Source of the DNA: Anthopleura xanthogrammica
Taxonomy: Eukaryota; Cnidaria; Anthozoa; Actiniaria; Actiniidae
Direction of reading: 5' to 3'
Assembly (NCBI GenBank): GCA_964019055.1
Contig: OZ025206.1
Span: forward strand, 20,367,078 to 20,431,077
Length of the DNA: 64,000 bases
The notes under the pieces were generated by a model. The model did not search any database. It saw only the letters and a list, made by a program, of their open reading frames with translations, and was not told the origin of the DNA. Every line of letters starts with the position of its first letter. Positions within the stretch are counted from its first letter, which is position 1. A program made the position numbers and the translations under genes. This document shows positions 51,001-59,100 of the stretch, one piece after another.

Positions 51001-53104
51001 GGGTTCTCAGGTTTTGAATCTCCCTCCAAAAAACCTGTGAGTTAGCCATCCCCTGACTTAGATCAGCACAGAAGTTGTTTCAGGGTTCAATGAAATTGAT
51101 ATTTGATGGCTCAATCTCTCACCTCTTGCAAAACTGCCCAGTAACACCACTGCTTCAATAACAAACTCAGGGCCTGCATCCTCTCTAGACATGACTTCTA
51201 TTAATCTTGAAATAATCCCAAGATCTATCAGAAGACCTTTCTTGGCCTTGTTACCAATCACAATATTCTTGATGCTCCTGTCACATACCAAATATAATTT
51301 TGAATTTCAATTTGTACTGTTATAATACTGCTGTCTTACCTGATAACAAATCTGTATTACTCAATATTAGACTCATTTCAGCTTTAGAATATTTACAATT
51401 AATTATAACCCAGCTATGATTTTTTAAGCGCTGTTATTGGTTCAAATGGGTCACATGCAGGAGGGGTATCAGGCGATATCAGGGAAGAACGTGTGGCATA
51501 GCGGTGAGAGTGCTCGCTTCTCACCAAGACGACCTGAGTTCGAGTCCCGTCTGGCTTGGTGTTGTATGTGAGTAGAGTTTCAAGTTGGTTCTCTCCGACG
51601 TGTGCTTTGAAGGTTTTTCTCCAGGTTCTCCGATTTTCCTCCCTCCACAAAAATTAACTTGTAAATTCCAATTCGAACATGGAATGAGGACCACAGGTTT
51701 GTTAGCCACTGGCTATTTAATTAGTGCTACCCTCGTAAAAAAAAAACAGTAAAAGAAAAATATGTAAAACAGGAAAAGAAAAAAACATTGAAAACAAAGA
51801 AACTCGGTGATAGTAAAACTGAAGACAAAACACAAAACATTCAACAAAGTTGTTTTGTAAATGAAGTTTTTGGTTTGTTTTCCAAATTGTTTTTATAACT
51901 ACTAAAACCAACAGACAATTCAACAACTAATGTCAGACAATAGAATTCAAACAGCTTTCATTTACCAAAAACAATTGTTTTTATATCCAGCTTGGAGAAC
52001 TTTCCATAAAAAAGAATTTTCAAAAATATTTTTGGTTCCCAGATATCGTTACCACTATTTTATTGCTATGAACTGTCAGATTGATACTGGTTGTGACTGG
52101 TACATGAGGTTTATAGACTATATAATCTTGGTGTGCAATGACATGACTCAAAATACATTGAGATATGAATAACAACGAAGCAGCTGCCAAGTTGATTGAT
52201 CAAACAAGAGAAGCTAATGAGAATGCTTCGTTAAATCATCAACCAACATGGCAGCTATGACCTAACATGTACCCCAAAAATATTGGCCTTCTCCTTTGTG
52301 TACTGGAAACATGCTATGTAATTCAACAAAAACAACAAAAGACGTCATGTTAAACAACAGACAAAGCTTACAAAGAATAGAATTTTCTAGCAATTAAGGT
52401 TTCCAGTACACAACGGAGGAGTTGAATATTTTCAATCAAATGAAATGTTCCAAAGTCCATGTACCTTCCCACGGCCCCATGTATCTTTACATACTTGAAC
52501 AATTTTTTGATTGACAGTAGTCTATTGCTCATTAATTAACCTGTTGCCAAAGTCTGTCTCAATGATTAGCACATAGCAACAAAAACAGTGGAATTTACAT
52601 TTGAAATAAAAAAAATTGGAGAAAATTCCCTTAATTTGGTATTAAAACTCCTGCATTTTTTCATCTAACAGGCCCAGATTAAACAACCAGTCCATGCAAT
52701 TAATCATTCAAATCACACACGAAGGGAAAAAAACTTGTAAACATGTAAGCTTTTAAAAGTAACTTAAGCTAATATTATCATTATACAATTTATCTAGCAT
52801 TTACATGACTTCAATAGCCTAAAATAGGATTAAGTATAACCTTAATAAAGTATAGAGCCTGGTTGTCAAGAATATGAGTATCTAATAAAGAAAAAGTGTA
52901 AATAAGATAATAATAAAATAAGATAAACTCACGATACTGCTTCGAGTCTTGCTTCTTGATCCAAAGACACCAAATTATCGACATAATTCTTCTCTTTATC
53001 CAGCTCCTTAGAAACAAGAAAAAAACATAATTGATAAAGAATATGATAAAATATCTAGTGAATATCTGATATTTACTCCTTACCATATATGCTGGCATTT
53101 TCAT
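33753..53104 (-). CDS. ARMC8: Armadillo repeat-containing protein 8 (CTLH E3 ligase subunit), 18 coding exons
   Basis: Exons (coding): 53104-53084, 53006-52933, 51277-51123, 50610-50551, 49944-49847, 49154-48905, 48212-48122, 47425-47362, 46910-46835, 46572-46445, 46147-46091, 45688-45437, 45175-45083, 44790-44717, 43755-43680, 35657-35559, 35134-34872, 33783-33753. Every intron is GT..AG, all phases agree, and the sum is 1962 nt = 653 aa, close to the vertebrate length. Diagnostic ARMC8 stretches include [42 protein letters not shown] and a C-terminus ending TALQQF. The protein is a stack of armadillo repeats. In yeast and animals (Gid5/ARMC8) it holds substrate receptors in the GID/CTLH ubiquitin ligase, and it has been linked to HRS and alpha-catenin turnover. 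The start is MKMPAYM, a 21-nt first coding exon. Intron 15 (8 kb) hosts a Toll-like receptor gene on the other strand. Exon 14's acceptor (TTTTTACCAAG) has a weak pyrimidine tract. Confidence 0.93.
33828..34018 (+). pseudogene. 3' end fragment of a LINE (CR1/L2/jockey-like RT C-terminus)
   Basis: The frame reads [16 protein letters not shown], a stop, then [20 protein letters not shown] and NSLNN, the characteristic C-terminal block (F..AAPRLWN.LP..IR...S) of several LINE clades. No upstream RT, so a short 5'-truncated copy. It lies in the last intron of ARMC8, beside the 98-bp array. Confidence 0.75.
34028..34925 (-). repeat. 98-bp minisatellite derived from the ARMC8 exon 17 / intron 17 junction
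   Basis: About nine tandem units with starts at 34028, 34126, 34223, 34321, 34419, 34517, 34615, 34713, 34811 and (merging with the exon) 34909. On the minus strand each unit contains about 56 bp equal to the end of ARMC8 exon 17 (coding [16 protein letters not shown]) followed by the exon's donor AAAG|GTAAGG and about 42 bp of intron. Units differ by a few substitutions, for example at one codon (Ala in the exon, Gly in most copies). The real donor is the one at 34872/34871. Confidence 0.93.
35725..35949. repeat. Nested palindromic MITE
   Basis: Repeated inverted blocks: 'ttgagccgccaatacgggtt' with 'aacccgtattggcggctca', and 'ggaagaaaatatattccg' with 'cggaatatattttctccc'. In ARMC8 intron 15, close to exon 16. 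Confidence 0.75.
36028..36103. repeat. Telomere-like heptanucleotide repeat (TGTAGGG)n
   Basis: About 11 perfect TGTAGGG units preceded by 'gtagcatgtaggg'. It differs from the TTAGGG telomere repeat usual in cnidarians. In ARMC8 intron 15. Confidence 0.95.
36206..36586. repeat. MITE-like element, copy B
   Basis: Ends CACCCTATGCATAAG and CTTTATGCATAGGGTG are inverted. The interior is homologous in reverse to 11091-11474 ('ggcacatttcaaatgc', 'ccaaattactaatttag'). Confidence 0.75.
37778..38120. repeat. Degenerate tandem repeat of about 135 bp, three copies
   Basis: 'gagccatcgtaaat(a/g)a(a/g)atggtcaaaaa' with 'tatattacttccttctaag' recurs near 37788, 37921 and, shorter, near 38055. In ARMC8 intron 15, upstream of the TLR gene. 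Confidence 0.7.
39016..39105. repeat. (AAAT)n microsatellite
   Basis: About 22 AAAT units with a few AGAT variants, about 250 bp upstream of the TLR start codon. Confidence 0.95.
39358..42330 (+). CDS. Toll-like receptor (multiple-cysteine-cluster type), intronless
   Basis: 990 aa in one exon. Signal peptide at 1-27 ([18 protein letters not shown]). Leucine-rich repeats occupy about 170-510 (e.g. [26 protein letters not shown]). First LRR C-terminal cysteine cap near 514 (LLCDCQAL). LRR N-terminal cap near 573 (CPEEGTC), more LRRs, second cap near 694 (LECDCRSRW). One transmembrane helix at about 756-781, and a TIR domain from about 808 ([22 protein letters not shown] near 930). Two LRRCT caps flanking an LRRNT define the mcc/protostome-type Toll receptors, also found in anthozoans. 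The BB loop has Val-Gly where vertebrate TLRs have Pro-Gly, as I recall for Drosophila Toll. Known roles are cell-surface sensing and signalling through MyD88-type adaptors to NF-kB. The gene lies in ARMC8 intron 15 on the opposite strand. Ligand unknown. Confidence 0.95.
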   Translation: MFKYVDFRCLGIALVVMSLLSLSAFAGECQKIITFMPSPSIYEKVEFFPFDVRFTDGGKNCELDFGPYLNQTKKDEISTFYLNIVCAKSTEVKIINPSNVQRKNVISYLLVRKACKVDLEGIAVYSNATDYRVLAMLEGATMESPNSSEEVQQLQSQINKIGTLTIHGSKVIPDIFFKYNWSLMAEIQFIKLSMKSLPKTLRYSMPRLQGLELPSNELEEPPDFPWDEEELALPRNLTRKPIFNDQYQGPTKVKRNLYRRFLSLDFNKIQDLSRFEFRGHLQMLSIKGNGLKAIGRDCLVHLTGINSIDLSMNKLDVLPEGIFRGLKDLFDLRLNNNNITVINVRTFEDSTRLKKLYMNNNKIKRLSEGLLLQHEDLEELYFQNNLITKVEHGALPNNSNKLKTMYMNENQLQMIPSDAFLTRSLKVVNLANNSITFQGIIETLDSIFLGRLWNILRKSVSDMSRELRTDRIYIDLTNNKIKSIDTNGLSKEQMFKLQMVLQVFEMNLKNNPLLCDCQALNITRIIKKIIAKYSHIEDRRFQFWVCAEPRELEGKQILSVAEENFVCVRNLSGCPEEGTCSVRQTDGSILIDVRDKGLKRLPHMMPVGTNLEIFLDKNQITELGMRGYLSNVTVLHLSRNKIQQLNDSFIESLTKVRQLKIDWNELKRLPRSIELLTSRKSFDSLAIHSNYLECDCRSRWMKGWLTNSSDKIYDIENVKCASGKSQGKPIYRVPLEDFICQEKQEGTVDPGENKDVLVIVSVTLGVLLVISITVFIIMYFFRGEMKVFLYTHFDWHPFDRINDSDPSKIYDAFISYSSHDQQWVHSELKQKLEGHEPPYQICLHDRDFEVGASIQDNIINSVNRSKRMIMVLSNSFLESEWCRLEFRAAHHKVLQDKTNYLIVILFEGLDPDALDDETRLYLRTNTYLSVTNKWFWQKLLYSLPKPQETAVKENQSGMQGSSGQLSIEIQDYDTRSGKVNSKPGMTESRM
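42400..42680 (-). repeat. SINE body/tail, two tandem tail units, minus orientation
   Basis: On the minus strand, tail units of the form 'gttcgatctgtgagttag..ctga..tcag..gttgtttcagggttc' occur twice, then SINE body text ('ggttctccagatttcctc'). The tRNA-like B box text 'cgaacccgagacc' at 42648-42660 marks the head. Located just downstream of the TLR gene. Confidence 0.6.
42962..43205. repeat. 122-bp tandem duplication
   Basis: Two copies starting 'atgaattctattattaa' and ending 'actttatccaacgatg', each with an internal GGGAA-rich stretch. The second copy has one fewer GGGAA unit. Confidence 0.9.
43257..43338 (+). repeat. G-rich tandem repeat (cctagggagaa + G7-9)
   Basis: Four units of 'ggcctagggagaa' followed by runs of 7-9 G. 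Four long G tracts within 80 bp could form a quadruplex. In ARMC8 intron 15. Confidence 0.85.
44208..44690. repeat. Long (GGAT)n microsatellite
   Basis: About 90 near-pure GGAT units to 44571, then a GGTT/GTAT-variant tail to about 44690, ending about 25 bp before the donor of ARMC8 exon 14. A poly(C) run precedes it at 44167-44183. Open frames of Trp-Met-Asp-Gly across it are artefacts. Confidence 0.97.
45712..45893. repeat. MITE, family shared with 56544-56716
   Basis: 'gggcgtaatgttttcccatt' and 'tcagaccacgtgtcattc' are mirrored by 'gaatgacacatggtcta'. The same left half occurs at 56570 and, alone, at 55433. In ARMC8 intron 11. Confidence 0.7.
46612..46800 (+). repeat. SINE copy
   Basis: Body text 'aaagtagagtttgtttggtc' and 'tgtgttctctggtttcccca' matches the SINE at 50.9 kb, preceded by a degenerate head ('attagtgcacttgcctctca'). 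In ARMC8 intron 9. Confidence 0.55.
47687..47909. repeat. Fold-back MITE
   Basis: 'gagaggtaaacttcttaata', 'ccatgtgaattccc' and 'gggctatttttagcatc' are mirrored by 'gatgctaaaaatagccc', 'gggaattcacatgg' and 'tattaagaagtttccctctc'. In ARMC8 intron 7. Confidence 0.85.
48451..48624. repeat. Fold-back MITE
   Basis: 'aataagccaattcacagttt' and 'aagaatcgtt' are mirrored by 'aacgattctt' and 'aaactgtgaactggcttatt', with inner 'gaatttctcac' pairing 'gtgagaaatt'. In ARMC8 intron 6. Confidence 0.85.
50161..50524. repeat. Imperfect (ATC)n minisatellite
   Basis: ATC-rich array with interspersed 'atgt' units (ATCATCATCATGT pattern) running to about 27 bp before the donor of ARMC8 exon 4. Confidence 0.95.
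50880..51095 (+). repeat. SINE copy with tail unit
   Basis: Head-like 'gtgcacttgctgagctcacc', body 'tgtgagcagagtttgttcag' and 'gttctcaggttttgaatctc', tail 'gtgagttagccatcccctga' to 'gttgtttcagggttc'. It abuts ARMC8 exon 3, whose donor lies at 51122/51121. Confidence 0.65.
51488..51720 (+). repeat. tRNA-derived SINE, best preserved copy
   Basis: The head 'gtggcatagcggtgagagtg' (A box) and 'gagttcgagtcccgt' (B box) is an internal RNA polymerase III promoter. The body follows ('tatgtgagtagagtttcaag', 'ccaggttctccgattttcct', 'ccaattcgaacatgg'). In ARMC8 intron 2. Confidence 0.75.
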
Positions 53105-53109
53105 GGTTA

Positions 53110-53745
53110 AAAAGTTCAATTTTCCTCGTAAGTTTTTCGCAGTAAAGTTTTTCAAAATTTGTGACTGTGTTGACTTGAGTGGACTTGAGTGTGCGTTTCT
53201 TTTGGTCAGCAGTAATATTAGTACCCAGGCCTCACGGCTATAAACCAAACTTTTCCCGCGCTAGAATTTTATTAGGCGCTTGCATTCCCCGATGGGGATC
53301 TTCCCCGATCTTCCCCAATTATTTTTTTCCCCGTTTCCTTATTAATGTATTTCTTATTTTCTTTGCTTTCCATATACCATTGGAGGGATTTTCTCCGGTG
53401 CGGTTAGCCGTGCCTTAGCTTAGTGGTGGCAACGCCGTTGCGAGTGAAGTTACAGGGAAAATTGCTCCGTGTAATATCGCGCCTTACGGTGCGGGTACTC
53501 GAACCGTAAACACTTTGACATTTATTTAGCTAAACTTACCATAATGTCGGAGCCTTGTTATAAATCTGGCTTCTGATTGGACGATTATAAAAATGTAAAA
53601 AAAAATGTGTTCAAGGTTCGACTGCCCGTACTGTAAGGGGGTAAAAAATGAAATTAAGAAATGCTCTGGAAAAATGGGATTGACTTGGTGCTTTGTGAGA
53701 TTGGGAGATGAAATCGGGAAGATTGAAGATCGAGAATCAATTTTC
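53110..53745. promoter_or_regulatory. Upstream region of ARMC8 (5' flank)
   Basis: The stretch upstream of the ARMC8 start has a locally GC-richer part (53220-53470, with repeated 'gatcttccccg'). No TATA box at a clear distance was seen. The promoter is inferred from position only. Confidence 0.3.
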
Positions 53746-53753
53746 TTACCTTA

Positions 53754-55315
53754 GGGAAGGTACGTTTATTATCAGGGGGGGAGGGCTGGAGAATTCAAAG
53801 TAATTTTTCCAAAAAAACGTTTGACCCTCCCCAGCGATTCCAAAACTAAACTCATGACCCTCCCCATCCAGTATACTTAGAATACCCATGGCCCTCCCCC
53901 CATGGTCACACTCAGGTTTGATACACATATGAATTTTTCTCTCGGCCGTTTATTAAATTTATTATTAAAAATAGGTCACATTTTCTATTAAATAAAAAAA
54001 AACTGCAAAAATCATTTGAATTTTATATGTCATTGAAGTAGTATTTGATTGAGAACGAATACAACACATATTAAAACTATGTCGAACGGTAATTCACAAC
54101 TATTGAGTCTGAGCGCATGTTATTGTGTCTAAACTTATATAAAATTCATACTTTACTGCGGTTGACTTTCTCAGACATTCCCACGACTATTTGTGAAATA
54201 CGTTTTTAGCTGCCGTCAAAACTAATTAGTCAGTACCTTTTAAATCCTTGATTTACGGCAGCGAAATACTTCTGTAAAGAGAATGACTTTGTAAGCTCTG
54301 AAGCCAAACCAACGCCGCGACCATATCCTGACTACAAGAGACTCCCTGAATTCCACTACCTTCCAATATCACAGACTCCAACAAATGGTCGTACACCAGA
54401 TGATTTTCAGCCAAGAGCACAAATCAAAAGAATGTTTGAAAAAGAGCTAAAACCCGGAGATAGTGCGGCAATTGAGAAGTTTTCAAATGACTACATTGTT
54501 TCCGAAAAGCTAGTAGCCGAATATATTGAGCACTTATCCCAGATTAAAATTCGAAAAGAGAAAAAGAAAGCAGAAACTGACCGTCAAAGAATACAGCGAA
54601 AACAGCAGGAGTACAACGACATTGACTGGGATTATCTTTATAATTCTGACAGTTTAGCAACACTTAGAGTAAGCGAGCTTGATTTGTATTTGCATTACCA
54701 CAAGATGACCTTCAAAGGAGTCAAAAAACAAAAAATTGCTGTGGTAAAAGCCCATATAGGCAGCAAGATCCTTGCTTCCATTGTGCAGGATACGGAGCTG
54801 GATAAGCGAGCCAACACGCCTCCAACATCATCAGACTCGGAGAGTGACATTATCGAACAAAGAATTGGTTCTGATTGTTCTACTTTAAGTGAAGCAAGTG
54901 ACTCCTCAGCTGGCAGTTCCTGTCATGAAGTAACAGAGGCCCCACCTGATGTTACCTCCTCACGCTATGGACGCAAAAGAACCAGAGTCATGCGGGACAA
55001 CTTTGTCTCGTGGGCTCAAACTGACATGTGACTAATAAACTCGTAGATAGATCGATACATATCAAATACACTAAACATATTGAAATTACAATTTTTTATC
55101 AAGGTTGAGATAATATATTGTTTCATACTTAAAATAAAAGAACAAAAATGTGATCAAAATTAAAATGAGTAACTTAAAAGGATAGCCCTCCCCTAGAATA
55201 GCTTCAAATGAAATGTGTGGCCCTCCCTTATAAATATATATGCTTATAAATTTGACTATTGACCCTCCCCTCTGAGGCTCCAGCCCTCCCCCCCCGATAA
55301 TAAACGTACCTTCCC
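53754..55315 (+). mobile_element. TIR DNA transposon (1562 bp) with TTA target duplication
   Basis: The left end GGGAAGGTACGTTTATTATC plus 'agggggggagggctggag' is mirrored at the right end over 38 bp with one mismatch. TTA stands directly outside both ends (53751-53753 and 55316-55318). A TTA/TAA target suggests the PIF/Harbinger group. CCCTCCCC-rich subterminal motifs are present on both sides. It carries one long ORF (54262-55031) that is not an obvious transposase, so the copy may be non-autonomous. Confidence 0.8.
54262..55031 (+). CDS. Transposon-borne protein with SAP-like motif (3' exon or truncated ORF)
   Basis: Open from a possible acceptor (TTTACGGCAG|CG at 54261/54262) to the stop at 55031, about 256 codons; the first ATG is at 54432. 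The N-terminal part reads RPYPDYKRLPEFHYLP, RTPDDFQPRAQIKRMFEKEL. The middle is a basic helix (KIRKEKKKAETDRQRIQRKQ). Then LRVSELDLYLHYHKM..GVKKQKIAVV resembles a SAP DNA-binding motif (helix-extended-helix with a central Gly), followed by a Ser/Glu-rich tail and a basic end (GRKRTRVMRDNF). It lies wholly within the TIR element, so it is element-encoded. The product could be the tail of an accessory or transposase-partner protein. Family not recognised with certainty. Confidence 0.55.
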
Positions 55316-55319
55316 TTAG

Positions 55320-56070
55320 TCACAAAAACGAAAAATATTTGTGAACTTTCGGAATTCTTTTTTAAGTTTAAGGAGAAAAATCGTGAAAATATTCTGATCA
55401 TATAACACAGTGTAGAGCTATTCAACTTGGGCGTAATGTTTTCCCATTTCAGAATTTCTTTTTTTTTTAATTAAAAATCAACTCTTATATAGTCGAACCT
55501 ATAATAACATCAAAAAAAACCTCCACGTTTGGAGTAAAACTAACGGCAACGGTCTAATAAAGCTGCTTTGGTACGGCTGACCTTAGTAGTGAATAAACAT
55601 CTCACTCCGATTTCAATCTCGTGATGTTTGTCTGTTTAATATTAAGAACCGATCGTAAGTCACTCGTTATTAATCGCTAACGTACGGACCTTAACTTGAA
55701 CACTTGAATATTCTACACAAAATCGAGGCTAGCCCTGCGTAAATGAATCTGTAGTCAAGGAATTTTACGAATTTCAAAAACGTCTATTACAATTTTTATA
55801 TTTTGGGTATGTAGGTATAGCGGGGTTTCTCTGTAAAAGACTTTCTTATTAACTTTCAATTCATCTCATTTTTTTCTAAAAATCATGCGGAACAATAGAC
55901 CCCTAACCTCATGACGTTTCCTACCTAAACTACCACAATCCTTTTCAAAAAAAAATTTCGTATTCAAATGTTAAAACTCCTTTGAGAATACCAAAACAAT
56001 AGTGAAAATTAGCACGACAAAAAAGGCTACCGAAAGGGATTCTGGAAGTTTATATAACGTCATCATGCTT
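55320..56070. other. Intergenic, MITE fragments
   Basis: Contains a half-MITE at about 55433-55460 ('gggcgtaatgttttcccatt') and 'cgaggctagccctgcgtaaatgaat' near 55724, related to the fold-back at 14915-15255. No gene supported. Confidence 0.5.
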
Positions 56071-56076
56071 GAGGCC

Positions 56077-56082
56077 TTTATT
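56077..56082 (-). terminator. Poly(A) signal of the BEN-domain gene
   Basis: AATAAA on the minus strand 36 nt after the stop codon of the BEN-domain protein. Confidence 0.65.
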
Positions 56083-56117
56083 GGATATGTCTTTATCTAA
56101 AATATTTCTCGATCATC

Positions 56118-59100
56118 CTACAATGTGTTATTCCCATAGACAAGAGAACTTTGACCGTTTGCTGATGTTTGAAAATTTCCACTTAATTCCGAGTTCCCCG
56201 CGTCTCCGTTAGCTCTTGATCCGTCGATATCTTGGCTCACAACTCGCGAAGACGCACTAGAGGCACCGTCTGATTTCATCAAGCCATACAACAGTTCTTC
56301 CTTGATTTTGGGATCTATAGATGATTTAATAAGATTGCTTCTAAATGGCCTTTCTTTGTCAGAATGATGATGATCACCGACTGCTTGGTGGTCTCGTTGG
56401 ATTCGTCGCTGAGCGCGACATTTGCTATCGATTCGTGGTTTTAGGAAATGCCAGCGAAGCTCTTGTTTATCGGGGTCCGTTGGAAACTTGTAGTTGATGT
56501 GTACTAAAGGGACAAATGATAAGAGAGAAACAAATGAATAACAGACCCTTTTACCCTGGGCGTAATGTTTTCCCATTTCAGACCACGTGTCATTCCCTTG
56601 AGTATCATGATCATAACTCTGTTTAACGGTTGCGCATGAGAAGACACATGAATATGGATATTCTCAAGAGAATAACATCTGGTCTGAAATGGGAAAACAT
56701 TACGTTTAAAGAGGTTTATTGCATGAACGGGTGGAGGAAGTAAGAGTTGAAAGGTTGGATGAGATGAAGGGGTAGGGATGGAGAGCAGGAGGGAATAATT
56801 TGGAAAAAAGTAAGAATTCGATAAGGCGAAGAAAGAAAAAAATGAGGTCCGAGTGCATCCACATGACTCAAAATTCATTGAGAAATAAATACCAATGAAA
56901 CAGCCGCAATGTTTGTTGATCAGAGCAGAGGAGAGGAGAGGAGAGGAGAGAAAAGAAGAGAAGAGGAGGGAAAAGACGCTTACCATAAATGGCTTTTATT
57001 TTGATGGGGTCTAATAAATCCCTTCCTCTGGCTCCATTAACGTTCGAAGAAGCCATTTCCTCTCTAGTAAACAGCGCTTCTAGAAGATTTAAAGAAAGCT
57101 TGGCGGGGTTCGATCCAGAAGCCTCCGCGCGCTGAATAATTTTGAAATCACCATAGTACCAGATGCGGGAGTGAGGGTCGAGTCGGTCACCCAACCAGCT
57201 ACCACGGAAGATATGTATGTTATCTGTGCAGAAGAAAAGACAAAAAGCCTATGAAATAATAGCAGTGAAATAAATTATCTATTAAGCAGTAAAGTGGATA
57301 TGGCTATTAAGGTTTTGCGCAAAAAACTTCCTTGTTTTTACGAGGGTAGCACCTAATAACCAGTGGATAATAAACATGTGGCCCTCGTTCCATGATCGAA
57401 TTGGAATTTTGATTTTTGTGGGTCACATTTGTAAGAGGCTAGCCTGCGTAGGGGCGCTTTGAAAGAGGGGGAGGGGAGAAGGAAGGGGAGGTGGATTGTC
57501 TCATCGCTACGCCACCCGTGCTTTACCCGTTGCCAGGCATTGGATGGTAGGAACAATACAATCGTTTCAAAAAAACTTTGGCAAATCATAGTTAATATAA
57601 TATAATTACTATGGGCAAATTAATCCACACTCTGTAACAACCCCTGGGACCTGGACTTGTGAGAACCCGAGACCTGACTGGTGAGAACCCAAGACCTGAA
57701 TGGTGAGAACCCGAGACCTGACTGGTGAGAACCCCAGACCTGACCGGTGAGAACCCGAGACCTGACTGGTGAGAACCCGAGACCTGAATGGTGAGAACCC
57801 GAGACCTGACTGGTGAGAACCCGAGACCTGAATGGTGAGAACCCGAGACCTGACTGGTGAGAACCCGAGACCTGAATGGTGAGAACCCGAGACCTGACTG
57901 GTGAGTGGCGAATGGTGCTAACACTACGCACCCTTGATTATTCTGCCATCTTACCTTCAGGGTTGGTAACATTTCCATTCAGTAGATCCTGTAATACAAC
58001 CTCAGCAGTGGTACACCTTCTTGTTTTATCCTCAGGGGCAAAAATCACCGGAACCAGAACATTCAACGCCCCATCATTCATCTCCAGTCCCTTTGTCTGG
58101 GACTCAGTCCTCGAGTCCTGATTGGTTAGTTTGGCAGAGGATTCAATTCCTTGCATTACAGATTGCTGGATTGGTGGATTGTGGGATAAGGCATTGAAAG
58201 GATTTGATTGAGCAGTTACTGGAATTCCCTAGGACGAAAAATGAAAATGCTTACTATTCATAATATTCCAATTTCGGATTCTCGGTTGCTCAGGGTTAGC
58301 CTCAATTTTGTGTAGAATATTCATGTATTCCAGTGAAGGTCCGTAGAATTTCAAAGTGTTCGTATTGTTGAAGTTGTGCATTCTTTACTTTACTTTTGGT
58401 ATTTGTAAATATCATGACACTTAACTGAGGCTAACCCTGAGTAAATGTTTTTAAAATCAAGGGACACAGTGATATTTTACGAATTCGAAAAATGTCTAGC
58501 AGAGCATGGACTGCGATGTATATATTATAAGGGCCATCGATGTCAATCCGAATGGCGCGCTAATAATCTTCAAAGATAGCACCTTTGACCAAGACTTATA
58601 TTTCGCCCAGTTTATTACTAACCCTCTATAAAGCTGCATACAATTAGTGACAACACCCCCCCCCCCCCCCAATATAGCTCCCGAAAACAACGTGACCCCC
58701 AGCTTTGTCGACCCCCACCAAATATTAATAAATGACACGGCTCCAAAACAAGCTAAATGATTCCGACTCAATCTTTGAGTTAGCCGTGCCCTGATTTTGA
58801 TCAGCCTAGAGGGTTGTTACAGGATATCGATAAATTTGAAGGTGCAACTCATGTCTCTTATTTGTATATTTTAGATATATTTCATTTTATGCTGCTTGTT
58901 TACTCATTTATGTTATTAGTTACCTGTAGACGCAGAGGAATACCAACAGTTGTCATGGGAGATTTGATAACGTTTACAGTTTGTCCCAAAGTAGTTTCAT
59001 TAGTTTCCACGTCTGACATGAATGACGCTGGGGTGGAGGGTGTGGTAGGTGTTCTGACGGACTCGAACGAAGAAGTGGGCTTCACCTCCACCTTAAAAAC

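Noticed and set aside
53746..53928. 60-codon minus-strand ORF near the left transposon end
   Set aside because: Made mostly of subterminal CCCTCCCC repeats and the TIR; no support as a gene.
57592..57978. Two minus-strand ORFs of 103-128 codons with SGLGFSPVRSRVLT repeats
   Set aside because: Readings of the 22-bp minisatellite; the alternating frames are open only because the unit has no stops.
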